A DNA stretch of 20,244 bases, from positions 1-20,244 of the forward strand of contig CANBFE010000046.1 of NCBI GenBank assembly GCA_947367855.1, written 5' to 3'. The notes below the pieces were generated by a model. It saw nothing but the letters and a program-made list of their open reading frames with translations, searched no databases and was not told the DNA's origin. Source of the stretch: an uncultured Lachnospiraceae bacterium. Lineage in GTDB: Bacteria; Bacillota; Clostridia; Lachnospirales; Lachnospiraceae. Both the position numbers and the translations under genes were made by a program. Within the stretch, counting starts at the first letter, position 1. Every line of letters starts with the position of its first letter. This document shows positions 5,896-14,960 of this stretch, in pieces.

Positions 5896-7929
5896 TCAGC
5901 CACCCAACAATGAGGTAACAGCGCTGGCATTGTTCTGCATCTTTGCCATGGCTGTTTCCATTGCCGCAAATTTAGCATACCACTTATCTTCGTAATCTGC
6001 AAGCTTCTTTTCCAATTCTTTTATCTTTACGGTATAATCGTCATAATCATCCTGCATTTTCTTGTCATCGTAGGCAGTCATTGCAGAACTTAAGCCTTCC
6101 TTGCTCTTCATCATGTCAAACATACGGTCATAAAGATTCTTGGAAAGCTGTGTAAAGAATGAAACAACCGTATCAGGATCATTGGCAATCATGGACTTCA
6201 GCTTGTCAGGGTTGCCGGACGTACTCTCATCGTCAGGGTCTCCGTCAATATGGTACGCATTCTTCTCATTATCGCCTGCGCTGAAATAGTTCATTGTGTT
6301 GATGCCGAAGTTGGAGAGATACATCCTCTTCCCGTTTACTTCCACACCTTCCATCATAATCCTCTTCAGTTCACTGGAAAAGGTTCCCAGGGTACTGTCC
6401 TTGCGCAGAACGGAATCCTTGATCTTGTTCTCCCACTCTTCGATGGCGCTTTCGGACATGGCCTCCTTCTCTTCATCGGTAAGAGGCTCATAGCCTTTAG
6501 CAGAATCAGCATTGTAAAGCTTATCCATCTCGTTGATAAGAGTGCTGTACTCCTTGATGAAATTCTTTACCATGTCATAGACGCCGCTGACATCATCCTC
6601 AGTGGTGATGGTAACTACCTCGTTTTCAGCTGTCTCTGCATTTACGGTCAGAGTAAGCCCATTAACCTCAAAAGTATTTTTTGAGGATGTATACGCCACG
6701 CCATTTAAGGTAATCTGTGAATCCTCACCGTTCTGCTTGAAAGGGATTCCATCACCTTTCGCGCTGCCATTCTTAATATCCTCTGCCAGTTTATTCTGGG
6801 CCTCTATCTCAGCCAATAAATCAGCTTCTACCTTTTCGCGGATAGTCTTACCGTCTACCGCATTGGAACTCCAGGCATATCCGCCGTCCGCAGCCGGCAC
6901 AATATAAGCGCCGTACTTCTGCGTCACATCGTTTATGATATAGGAATTCTTTTTCCAACTGGTGGTCCAACCCTCCAGATCCTTTACAATGTCGGCGTTT
7001 TTATTGCCCTCCTTCGCTTCCTTGACTACAGAGCTAATTGCCTTATCCAGAGTTTCCATCTGTTTATTCGATAAACCTACCGTAAAAAGATCTTCTACCT
7101 TAAACCCGGCTGACCCCAACTTTTTGTTAATCTGATCAGCATACTTTAACATGGTATTTTCCAGATCCTTCTGCCCTGCATGAGCATTATTCAGCTCATT
7201 CATGAGACTCTGAACTCTGGTATCCACGTTCCTTTCCATCTCTGCAGGTCCAACAGTGACACTCGTGCAATTCAGCTTCAGCGCGGAAAGCGCCTCCATT
7301 CCCGCAACATTCGTCGCCGTGATACTGAAATCCTGATCTGCGCCTGACTGTTTGGAAGCCACGTAGAGTCTCCCGTTGCTCTGGTCAAAGTTTACAGTCA
7401 AACCTGCCTCCCGGAGAGAAGCCGTAAAGCTGTTAATTGTTGTATTTCCCGTTACGGAAATACGCTGCGGATCTCTTCCATCGCCAAATGAAACTGTCAG
7501 ATTGGCATTTTCCCCGGATATCAGCCCCAGATCGCTGAGCTTGGTATCTCCTGTAATTTCACCGCCCTCTGCCCATTTAGCCAACTCTAGCTTGCCGCCG
7601 GTAAGGAATCCGGTCTTCGCCAGTTTATCCACTGTCAGGCTCTGTACACTGTTCATGGCATTTTCGCCTGTTATAACCGAAACTACACTGCTGTTGGAAA
7701 CCTTTGTGGTCTTTTTAACAAAGGAACTCTCAAAACGCATATTACTCAGGGACTTATTATATAAATTTAAGATCTTTTTATTTAAATCCTTCCATGCGTC
7801 CTGCTTAAACTTTAATGATTTCTGAGCCTTAACTGCTTTTGTTACTTTTGCTTTTCTGGTTTCTACCAACTGAGCCACGATGCTCTCTGTATCCATACCG
7901 GACATCAGTCCGCTCAATCTCATGGGCAT
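5896..7929 (-). CDS. fliD: Flagellar filament cap protein FliD (HAP2)
   Basis: 677 residues from the ATG at 7929 (MPMRLSGLMSGMDTESIVAQ); a TTG at 7935 in the same frame is less likely. FliD forms the cap at the filament tip under which flagellin monomers fold. The N-terminal motif SGLMSGMDTESIVAQLVE is diagnostic, and the C-terminus has the expected coiled coil (about 615-665) ending in ASAVTSLLGG. At 677 residues it is longer than many FliD proteins (around 450-500), with extra sequence in the middle (about 225-420), probably exposed domains. It lies 44 bases after flaG. Confidence 0.95.
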   Translation of the reverse strand: MPMRLSGLMSGMDTESIVAQLVETRKAKVTKAVKAQKSLKFKQDAWKDLNKKILNLYNKSLSNMRFESSFVKKTTKVSNSSVVSVITGENAMNSVQSLTVDKLAKTGFLTGGKLELAKWAEGGEITGDTKLSDLGLISGENANLTVSFGDGRDPQRISVTGNTTINSFTASLREAGLTVNFDQSNGRLYVASKQSGADQDFSITATNVAGMEALSALKLNCTSVTVGPAEMERNVDTRVQSLMNELNNAHAGQKDLENTMLKYADQINKKLGSAGFKVEDLFTVGLSNKQMETLDKAISSVVKEAKEGNKNADIVKDLEGWTTSWKKNSYIINDVTQKYGAYIVPAADGGYAWSSNAVDGKTIREKVEADLLAEIEAQNKLAEDIKNGSAKGDGIPFKQNGEDSQITLNGVAYTSSKNTFEVNGLTLTVNAETAENEVVTITTEDDVSGVYDMVKNFIKEYSTLINEMDKLYNADSAKGYEPLTDEEKEAMSESAIEEWENKIKDSVLRKDSTLGTFSSELKRIMMEGVEVNGKRMYLSNFGINTMNYFSAGDNEKNAYHIDGDPDDESTSGNPDKLKSMIANDPDTVVSFFTQLSKNLYDRMFDMMKSKEGLSSAMTAYDDKKMQDDYDDYTVKIKELEKKLADYEDKWYAKFAAMETAMAKMQNNASAVTSLLGG

Positions 7930-7973
7930 AATCAATCCATCCTTTCTGCTCTCTGCTCACTGATGGGTGAAGA

Positions 7974-8408
7974 TTACCTTTTCTCGTCAATCAGGATTCC
8001 GGCCATCTCCCAGACTCTCGCGATCATATCCAGAGTCTTTTCCGGAGGAAGCTCCTTGATCACTTCCTTGGTGCTCTTATCCACAATTTTAATCGTCACT
8101 CGATTCGTGTCCTCATGGATTCCGAACACTGCTTCGGAATTAGCCATTTTCCTGTTCAGGGTTTCCACCGCTTTGCGGATTTTATCATGGTACTGCTGTT
8201 GTTCCTTCCCCTGTTCACCGCTATTAGCCTGCCCCTTCTCCCTGGCATTCTCCACCACGCTTGTTGTCTTGTCTACATACTCTACAGCTGCCCCATTATT
8301 GGCGCTGCTGCTTTCCGGCTTCTCCGCTTCTGCAGGAGCCTGTGGCTTCTGCACTACATTCCCCTGTGCCTGAAATGTCATTACACTTGAAATCGGTTCG
8401 ATTGCCAC
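7974..8408 (-). CDS. flaG: FlaG family protein
   Basis: 144 residues. The start is taken as GTG at 8408 (VAIEPISSVMTF), eight bases after GGGAGG, rather than an ATG further upstream that would overlap this site. FlaG proteins influence filament length and usually lie just before fliD, as here. Residues 1-75 are low complexity (Ala, Glu, Gln, Ser); the conserved FlaG domain is the C-terminal part, with RVTIKIVDKSTKEVIKELPP followed by MIARVWEMAGILIDEKR. Confidence 0.92.
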   Translation of the reverse strand: MAIEPISSVMTFQAQGNVVQKPQAPAEAEKPESSSANNGAAVEYVDKTTSVVENAREKGQANSGEQGKEQQQYHDKIRKAVETLNRKMANSEAVFGIHEDTNRVTIKIVDKSTKEVIKELPPEKTLDMIARVWEMAGILIDEKR

Positions 8409-8486
8409 TTTATACACCTCCCTGTATCTTTTAATCCGCACATCAAAAGCATCCTGCTTGTTGATATTCCTTTGCGTCTATTTGTT

Positions 8487-8513
8487 TTATCGGAAGTTTT
8501 CCGGAAAAATTAA
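8487..8513 (-). promoter_or_regulatory. Possible internal sigma-28-like promoter before flaG
   Basis: In the 184-base csrA-flaG gap: TTAA (8513-8510), a 15-base spacer, and TCCGATAA (8494-8487). The -10 is good; the -35 deviates from TAAA. The spacer contains a perfect 12-base palindrome, TTTTCCGGAAAA (8497-8508). It could give extra flaG-fliD-fliS transcript, whose products are needed together with flagellin. Confidence 0.5.
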
Positions 8514-8592
8514 CCGAAATCTCTGATTTTTTGGTTACATTAAAACCCCGCTTCATTACGCACCGTGCGAATTACTCTCACCTGTAAGAAAA

Positions 8593-8811
8593 TCACCCCA
8601 GCAAATTCCGCAGCGCCGCCATTCCGTCCGCATTGAGGGCCTCTTTGTTTGCCTCCTGAATCTGCAGGTATACCTCCTTGCGATAGATCGGAACATCCTT
8701 TGGCGCCGTAATCCCCACCTTCACCTGATCCCCCTTCACTTCAAGGATGGTAACCTCCACATTGTTGCTGATAATGATCGCTTCATTCTTTTTTCTGGAC
8801 AATGCCAACAT
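8593..8811 (-). CDS. csrA: Carbon storage regulator CsrA (flagellin translation repressor)
   Basis: 72 residues from ATG 8811 (MLALSRKKNEAIII), eight bases after AAGGAAGG and one base after the fliW stop. CsrA dimers bind GGA motifs on mRNA; in Firmicutes with FliW the main target is flagellin mRNA. All family landmarks are visible: LALSRKKNEAI, VEVTILEVKGDQVKVGI, APKDVPIYRKEV. The C-terminal extension (NADGMAALRNLLG) is of the length typical of Firmicutes CsrA that bind FliW, though I cannot confirm contact residues. It is translationally coupled to fliW, fitting their antagonism. Confidence 0.97.
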   Translation of the reverse strand: MLALSRKKNEAIIISNNVEVTILEVKGDQVKVGITAPKDVPIYRKEVYLQIQEANKEALNADGMAALRNLLG

Positions 8812-8812
8812 G

Positions 8813-9271
8813 CTACACACCTTCCTTTCTCGCCTGAAGGATGTCGTAGATAGGGAATCTCACAGGATAATTACTGCTGTCCAGAATCAGCTGGCAGCCC
8901 TTGTTTTCGTCTATATTGATAATAAAAGGCCCCTGTAGGTTCACACTCATCCGTGTCAGGTCACCGGGTATGGATACCGTCACCAACACCAGAAGATTTT
9001 CCGGTGTCAGTGTGCCTGCAGAACCCAGAAGTTCATCTTCTACCTCCGGATCATAGTCCGGCTTCACATCCAGGGGATTCATCACAGGCATGGCAAAACC
9101 AGGTTCCTCCAGAGACTGCAGAAAACGAATTCCCGCATTGGTTCCCCTCTCTTCATCATGAAGCAATGCAAAACGCTTTAAATCGGGGAACCCAATAATA
9201 CCCTCCTGAAATGTTATCACCTTATCGTCAGATATTTCGATTTCTCCAAAAATTTTAGTGTTTACTTTCAT
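8813..9271 (-). CDS. fliW: Flagellar assembly factor FliW (CsrA antagonist)
   Basis: 152 residues, standard for FliW. It binds both flagellin and CsrA: when unexported flagellin builds up, FliW is sequestered and CsrA is freed to repress flagellin translation. Features: MKVNTKIFGEIEI, then ITFQEGIIGFPDLKRFALL, PGFAMPVMNPL, and LQGPFIINIDENKGCQLIL. Start ATG at 9271 follows AGAGGAG. It lies 95 bases after flgL and one base before csrA. Confidence 0.96.
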   Translation of the reverse strand: MKVNTKIFGEIEISDDKVITFQEGIIGFPDLKRFALLHDEERGTNAGIRFLQSLEEPGFAMPVMNPLDVKPDYDPEVEDELLGSAGTLTPENLLVLVTVSIPGDLTRMSVNLQGPFIINIDENKGCQLILDSSNYPVRFPIYDILQARKEGV

Positions 9272-9311
9272 AGCACTCCTCTTCTAATGGATTTTCTCCC
9301 TGAAAATACAG

Positions 9312-9347
9312 TTCCCGCACTGCCCGGTTGTCCATGGCAGGCGGGAA
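9312..9347 (-). promoter_or_regulatory. Stable hairpin in the flgL-fliW gap, GGA in the loop
   Basis: TTCCCGC (9312-9318) pairs with GCGGGAA (9341-9347) and CTGCC (9320-9324) with GGCAG (9336-9340), a 12-bp stem with one bulge. The 11-base loop on the transcript is AUGGACAACCG. What follows (CTGTATTTTC) is a poor T-tract, so it is more likely a processing, stability or CsrA site than a full terminator. Confidence 0.55.
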
Positions 9348-9366
9348 TCAGCACGACCAACAATGT

Positions 9367-10923
9367 TTAAATAAAGTTCAGCAAAGTCGTCTGCATCACC
9401 TTGCCCGATGCCATAAGCGCCGCATTATAAGTCAATTCCGCAGCATTCAGCTGAATAGCAACTTCCGTAATATCAATATCCTCGTTTTCACTTTTCAGTG
9501 TCTCATATGTGGTCTTCTGGTTCTGGGTACGGTTCTGGATCAGCTCCAGCTTGCTTCTCCGGGAACCACAGTTCGTTACGCAGAGTGTCGCGTCATCATG
9601 ATATTTCTGGAAAGCGGTAATACCGCTCTGGAAAAGCTTTCCCTCCTTTTGCTTTGCATACGTCAGGGCCTTCCCTACAGCGTCCAACTGATTCTGGAGT
9701 ATTTTCAGCTCATCCTCATCGGTGGTTTTCTCCATAATGCCCTCAATGTCCGCCTTCACCGACTCCAGATCAAGCACATCCTGCATTGCCCTTACAATAT
9801 CATCTACTTCCCGGCCTACGCCATGCTTAAAGCACTCGTCCGCTGTAGAATTGATCCTGATGGTCTGGTTATATCCCACATCATACTGAATTATCTGGCG
9901 CTCCGCCCCACTGGTAAGATAATTACTGTTGTAAGTAACGCGGTCTCCACTCCCATCCTCCCGGTCAGCCTGACAGTAGAAATAGTGTTCAGGACGCAGA
10001 TCCCCCTTCTTCCAGTTACTCTTGTCATAGGTGACCCGGATCTCTGCTTCGTTGACATTGGGTGTGGCCTCACTGTCTCTGGTGGCCATCAGTTCCCCAT
10101 ATCTGTTGCTGCCAAGTAATATCTCACCTGTCTCCGGAATGTAAACAATTGCATCCGGATCCGCTTCGGTAAAACTATAGGGATTGGGGTTTTTTTCATA
10201 GGAATGCTTCAGCGTAATGTCAGTTCCCGTCCATTTGTGGGTCTGACCGTCAGGTCCGGTGAATTCAATGGTGGGCAGTTCCCCCTCTGACAAGTCCTTA
10301 TAAGCCAGCCTGATCCGATGCACCTCCGCCGATGAAATGTCATCTTCGTCCAAATCATCAAAGTCTTTATAATTACTGGAGTTGATCTCCAACAGTCTGT
10401 CTGTCTCCACCTTGGACACAGAATCAATGGCATTCTTATCCAACTGTTCCGTAATGGTATAGTTCTGCGTCTTGGCCTCCATAAAGCTCAAAGGAGTATC
10501 CGTGCGGTATCCGGTAAACACATAGCGGCCTGCATAGTCCGCATCGCCGGTGGAATAGACTTCCTCCGCGAGTTTCTGCATTTCCTCCAGGATAATCTGA
10601 CGGTTTGCGGTAGTCAGCTCATCGTTCACGCCTTTGTTGCAGCGTGCTATCATAGTGTTGATAACCTCCGCCAGATTGGAGATAGCATCCTCCGTCACCT
10701 TCAGCCAGCTCTCCGCATCCGGAATATTCTTGGTATAATACTGGGTAATCTCAGTCACGTTACTGCGCAGCCGCAGAGCGCGGATAGCCACCACCGGGTC
10801 GTCGGAAGGGCGGTTGATCTTCTTCTGGCTTGACATCTGGGAGCTCAGTCTGTCCTGGTATATTTTGTTGGTATTGATGTTGGACAGATTGTTGCGCTGC
10901 ATAATCTTGTTTGTTATTCTCAT
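9367..10923 (-). CDS. flgL: Hook-filament junction protein FlgL (HAP3)
   Basis: 518 residues; start ATG 10923 after AAGGAG. FlgL forms the junction layer joining FlgK to the flagellin filament. The N-terminus MRITNKIMQRNNLSNINTN followed by KKINRPSDDPVVAIRALRLR is the flagellin-like D0/D1 region specific to FlgL, and YAGRYVFTGYRTDTPLSF is a FlgL hallmark. The C-terminal helices end in AELTYNAALMASGKVMQTTL. It is much longer than a typical 300-residue FlgL, the extra being an Asp/Glu-rich central region (about 150-350). Confidence 0.95.
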   Translation of the reverse strand: MRITNKIMQRNNLSNINTNKIYQDRLSSQMSSQKKINRPSDDPVVAIRALRLRSNVTEITQYYTKNIPDAESWLKVTEDAISNLAEVINTMIARCNKGVNDELTTANRQIILEEMQKLAEEVYSTGDADYAGRYVFTGYRTDTPLSFMEAKTQNYTITEQLDKNAIDSVSKVETDRLLEINSSNYKDFDDLDEDDISSAEVHRIRLAYKDLSEGELPTIEFTGPDGQTHKWTGTDITLKHSYEKNPNPYSFTEADPDAIVYIPETGEILLGSNRYGELMATRDSEATPNVNEAEIRVTYDKSNWKKGDLRPEHYFYCQADREDGSGDRVTYNSNYLTSGAERQIIQYDVGYNQTIRINSTADECFKHGVGREVDDIVRAMQDVLDLESVKADIEGIMEKTTDEDELKILQNQLDAVGKALTYAKQKEGKLFQSGITAFQKYHDDATLCVTNCGSRRSKLELIQNRTQNQKTTYETLKSENEDIDITEVAIQLNAAELTYNAALMASGKVMQTTLLNFI

Positions 10924-10981
10924 AGAAAACTCCTTTTCTTCTCACCTCAAAACAGCTCTAAGGATATGCTGAATCTGCTGT

Positions 10982-13105
10982 TTACACACCTGTCTGCAGA
11001 ATCAGCCTGTCATAGATCTCGGTCAGCGTCTGGATCATCTTGGACGCCAGATTGTAGCCGTTCTGGTATCTCACCAGGTTCACCGCCTCTTCGTCTTCGT
11101 CCACGCCGGAGATGGAAATTCTCTGGCTGTCGATGGAGTAGGAAATGTCCGCATAGCTCTTGTAGAAAGTTTCAGCCCGCTTGGTATTCAGGGCAATATC
11201 GCCCAGAATGCACTGCAGAAACTCTGACGCGGAACTGCCCCGGAAACTCATGCTTCCCTTGTTGGTTGCCAGATCCTTCAGGTCATCCAGAAGGTCATTC
11301 TGCTCCACGCCGTCCGTTTCCTCCCTCTTGTTGGCCAGGCGGTCGGGATCATTCACAATGGTAGAGGAAACATTGAGATTTTTGCCCGTCATCAGATAAT
11401 AGTTGTCATTGTCCATTGTGTTTTTGCCAACAGACACGTTCAGCACGGCTGCAGCTTCTGCCTCGTCTTTGGTGAAACCGCCCGTCAGCGTGGCATTGGT
11501 GGCCATGAGCTTCTCCACCCGCTTGTCGTAAGCCGCCTTGGACTCCTTGTCGTATCTGTAGTCCGAAATGGCTTCCAGACGGGCTTCCTCCTCAGTGAGG
11601 CCCTTCTGGGTCATCAGCTCCTCCACCCTTTTAAGATACTCCTCCACCGTCTCGTCGGAGTAATCTTCAAAGACATACTGCTCATTCTCGGCAGGCTTAT
11701 CCGCCACGAAGAGATCAATACCGGGAATGTCTCCTGAGTAGCCGCTCCGCAAAATATCATTGAATTTCTGTGAAAAAGTTCTCACCCATTCGTTTATCTG
11801 GGTCATGTAGTAGGGCACACCCTGGTAGGAAATATTTGCGCCAATGGTTGCGTTTTTGCCCACCCTGTCATTGGTTACCCTGCTGTCATTGAGTCCGCCG
11901 TCCTGTTTCGTGGCGGACATGGTAAAGGTATATGAATAAACGGGTTCCCCGTTATCGTCATAGCTTACGCTGTAAGTCCAGGAATCATAGTAGTACTCCT
12001 TGTTTCCAAGGCTGATAACGCCGCCATTCTCGGACAGATTACATTTGTTCAGATCAGTCAGATAATGTCTGCCCACCTCAATGGTAACCGTATCATGGAC
12101 GATGCCCTTGTCATCTGTCGCTGAGCCAATGTCCTGAATCTTCCCTGTAAAGTACTCGCTGTTATTGCCGTCCCGCAGATCCACCAGACCTTTCAGTGCC
12201 CCGCCCATGGAGGCATTGTAGAGATTGAACTTGGAACCGTTCTCCCAACGGACATCATACAGCCCGTCGATATCCGTGTGGTTTACCTTCTGGTCCTCGG
12301 TTCTGGCCACGCACTCCAGTCCGTTATATTCGTTTCCGTCCACCAGAGTCTGTCCTCCGGCAATCTTCACGATAAAACGGGTCCCTCCGGTCTCCCGATC
12401 CTGATTGTTGGTATCAAGGACACGGGTCTCGATTGTTTCCACATCCACGATCTCCGACAGCTGGTCCAGAAGGAGAACCCTTCTGTCCCTGAGTTCATTG
12501 GCCTTCATGCTGCCTGACATTTCAATGGTATTGATCTGCCTGTTCAGCGTGGCGATCTCCTTGGCAAGGGAGTTAATCTCATCTATTTTAACCTTGATTT
12601 CCTGGTTTGTATCCTTCTGCAGCTTCTGCAGGTTCCCCACGGCACCGTTAAAATACTCCGCCAGGGAATCGGCAAATCCCACAAACTGCTGCTTGGTGGA
12701 GAGATCGTCCGGATTATCCTTGAGAGCCTGAAGCCCCTTAATCATCAGTTGGTCAAATACGGTTTTGAAACCGGCGTTCTGGCCGTTATCGTCAAAAAAG
12801 CTCTGGATCTGCTCCATGTAATACTGCTTCTGGCCGTATTCTCCCACTTTCCTGTTGTTGACCCAGAATCTGCTGTCATAGAATTCATTGCGGACCCGCT
12901 CAATGGACAGGGTGTCCACACCGGCTCCCGCGCATCCATAGGTCTGAAATACCCTTATTGCGTTTGCAGCCTGCTGATTCACCTGCTGCCGACTGTAGCC
13001 TTCCGTCTGCACATTTGCGATATTGTTGTTGGTGGTATTCAGCGCAGCGTTACTGGCAAGCAGGCCTGTATATGCTATATTTAATCCGAAAAACTGTGAA
13101 GGCAT
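10982..13105 (-). CDS. flgK: Hook-associated protein FlgK (HAP1), paralogue A
   Basis: 707 residues; ATG 13105, eight bases after AAGGAGG. FlgK caps the finished hook and starts the hook-filament junction. The N-terminus shows the rod/hook family signature ALNTTNNNIANVQTEGYSRQ, and the C-terminus the matching LVRYQNGYNLASKMIQTL. The central 300-600 region is larger than in the second FlgK and includes an acidic segment rich in Glu-Glu and Tyr. It lies 34 bases after the other flgK and is clearly diverged from it, so the pair is old and not a recent duplication. Which copy is the canonical junction protein cannot be decided here. Confidence 0.92.
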   Translation of the reverse strand: MPSQFFGLNIAYTGLLASNAALNTTNNNIANVQTEGYSRQQVNQQAANAIRVFQTYGCAGAGVDTLSIERVRNEFYDSRFWVNNRKVGEYGQKQYYMEQIQSFFDDNGQNAGFKTVFDQLMIKGLQALKDNPDDLSTKQQFVGFADSLAEYFNGAVGNLQKLQKDTNQEIKVKIDEINSLAKEIATLNRQINTIEMSGSMKANELRDRRVLLLDQLSEIVDVETIETRVLDTNNQDRETGGTRFIVKIAGGQTLVDGNEYNGLECVARTEDQKVNHTDIDGLYDVRWENGSKFNLYNASMGGALKGLVDLRDGNNSEYFTGKIQDIGSATDDKGIVHDTVTIEVGRHYLTDLNKCNLSENGGVISLGNKEYYYDSWTYSVSYDDNGEPVYSYTFTMSATKQDGGLNDSRVTNDRVGKNATIGANISYQGVPYYMTQINEWVRTFSQKFNDILRSGYSGDIPGIDLFVADKPAENEQYVFEDYSDETVEEYLKRVEELMTQKGLTEEEARLEAISDYRYDKESKAAYDKRVEKLMATNATLTGGFTKDEAEAAAVLNVSVGKNTMDNDNYYLMTGKNLNVSSTIVNDPDRLANKREETDGVEQNDLLDDLKDLATNKGSMSFRGSSASEFLQCILGDIALNTKRAETFYKSYADISYSIDSQRISISGVDEDEEAVNLVRYQNGYNLASKMIQTLTEIYDRLILQTGV

Positions 13106-13139
13106 CGGTTAGTCCTCCTTTATTATGGAATATTTTCTA

Positions 13140-14918
13140 TTACACGCCCAAAGTACTCAGCAGATGCTCCAGCATCTCGTCAAGCACATTGATGTATCGG
13201 CTGGAAGCATTATATGCATTCTGGAACTTGATCATATTGGACAGTTCCTCGTCGGAGGAAACTCCCGCCACCTGCTCCTTTGCGGCGTAAAGAGAATTCA
13301 CCGTATCCTCCTGATTTGCATAAATGGTTCTGAATGCATATCCTGAATTGGCAACCTGGGCTACCAGATCATCATAGTAATCCACCAGGGAAGCTTTCTT
13401 CTTCACATTGGGATTCAGGGAGTAGGCCTCCTCCGTAAATGCCTCCTTCAGACTCTCGGCAGTAGCCTTATCCTCGGAACCGTCCGGCAGACGCATTCCC
13501 AACATGGAAGGCTTCTGCATCAGCTCGTCGTCCACCTGAATGTTCTCAATGGAGTAAAGCGTCTCAGGCGAGTCTGCCTTTTCCTCATTGTAAACCCAGT
13601 ATTCCACCTGCTTCTTCGCAGGATTACCGTTCTCATCCGTCACGTCTATCGTTCCGGTAACCTTACGGTATCCGTCCGAAGAAATCTTTGCAAACATCTG
13701 GATGGGGCTGCCGTCGTCCTTGCGCATGTAACCGCCCACCTGATTTTCACAGAAGTACTCACCCTTTTTCACCAGAACGGTTCCGTCATCTGCTACAACG
13801 TCATTTTCCGCCTTCACCACACCTGCCGCCTTGGCCAGGATCTCGTTGACCTTGGTGGCCACATTGTGAATGAGTTGGTCAAATTCAGCCTGCACATTCA
13901 TCAGCACGGACTGGGATACCTGGTCATACGACTTCTGGTCTGCCACGTCTGTGTAGTCGGCCCTGTGGTCACCTCTGGCCAGCAGCATGGCCTTCAGTCC
14001 GCCTATGTCCGTGTTCAGGTTTGTGGAAATTTCCTTATTTAAATTAAATACTTCCGCTCCGTTGATATTGTATTCTTTCTGCCCGTTGGGAAGGATGCGG
14101 TAGGTGGCATTCTGGTACCAGAACGGGGTGTAAAACCCGGTGGCTTCATCCACATCCAAACCGATCTCGTAGCATCTGTCTCCCTTTACAAAGTCCACGC
14201 CCTCTATCTTAACCCATACGGATCCGTGAATGTCCTCCGCAAAGTCAATATCCGCCATCTGGGACAGTTCATCCAGAATCTGGTCTCTGGCATCCCGCAG
14301 GTCATTGGCGCTCTCCACGCCCCCGGCCTCAATAATCCTGATGGACTCATTCAGATTCATCAGCTTTTTTCCGTAATCATTGATGATATCCACCTGCTGC
14401 TTTATCTGTGCGTTAAGGTTATTCTGATATGCACAGAATCCTTCATATACAGCCTGCGCCTTCTGCACAAATTCTGCTGCGCTCTGGACAAAAAGCCCCT
14501 GTGTCACCGAACTGGAAGGATCCTTGGCCAATTCCTGTATTGATGTCCAGAAATCCGTCAGCGTCGCCTGGAAAGCCTCTCCGTTCATCTCTCCCAACTG
14601 GCTCTCCACTTCCTCCATCACTTCGGAAGACACCTGATAAAACATACTGCGTCCGGATTCTCTGCGGTATGCCTTGTCAAGAAAATAATCCCTGATATGT
14701 TTTACCCTGGAATAAGTAACACCCAACCCTGTCTCCTGATTGCTGATGGACTTGGGGTTGACGGAAAGAGTCATGTAACTCTTGGAAGACTGTTGCACCT
14801 GCTGTCTCACATAGCCGGTGGTATCAATATTAGAAAGATTATGCGCTGTGGTGTTCAGCGCATTCTGACTTGTCTGTAATCCTGAATTTCCTACATATAA
14901 ACTACCCATTAACGGCAT
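13140..14918 (-). CDS. flgK: Hook-associated protein FlgK (HAP1), paralogue B
   Basis: 592 residues; start ATG 14918 (MPLMGSLYVGNSGLQ) after AGAGGT. The N-terminus has the FlgK signature ALNTTAHNLSNIDTTGYVRQ, and the C-terminus the expected MIKFQNAYNASSRYINVLDEM ending in LLSTLGV. Its length is close to the usual 500-600 for FlgK. It comes directly after flgN, the FlgK/FlgL chaperone, and before the longer paralogue. Both copies keep intact D0 motifs at both ends, so both are likely exported and assembled. Confidence 0.93.
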   Translation of the reverse strand: MPLMGSLYVGNSGLQTSQNALNTTAHNLSNIDTTGYVRQQVQQSSKSYMTLSVNPKSISNQETGLGVTYSRVKHIRDYFLDKAYRRESGRSMFYQVSSEVMEEVESQLGEMNGEAFQATLTDFWTSIQELAKDPSSSVTQGLFVQSAAEFVQKAQAVYEGFCAYQNNLNAQIKQQVDIINDYGKKLMNLNESIRIIEAGGVESANDLRDARDQILDELSQMADIDFAEDIHGSVWVKIEGVDFVKGDRCYEIGLDVDEATGFYTPFWYQNATYRILPNGQKEYNINGAEVFNLNKEISTNLNTDIGGLKAMLLARGDHRADYTDVADQKSYDQVSQSVLMNVQAEFDQLIHNVATKVNEILAKAAGVVKAENDVVADDGTVLVKKGEYFCENQVGGYMRKDDGSPIQMFAKISSDGYRKVTGTIDVTDENGNPAKKQVEYWVYNEEKADSPETLYSIENIQVDDELMQKPSMLGMRLPDGSEDKATAESLKEAFTEEAYSLNPNVKKKASLVDYYDDLVAQVANSGYAFRTIYANQEDTVNSLYAAKEQVAGVSSDEELSNMIKFQNAYNASSRYINVLDEMLEHLLSTLGV

Positions 14919-14960
14919 AACATTTACCTCTCGTTCTACAAGGATACAGCAGCCTGCAGG

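Noticed and set aside
9328..10119. Plus-strand open frame of 263 codons opposite flgL
   Set aside because: It is antisense to a certain flgL, has no clear start site and no recognisable family.
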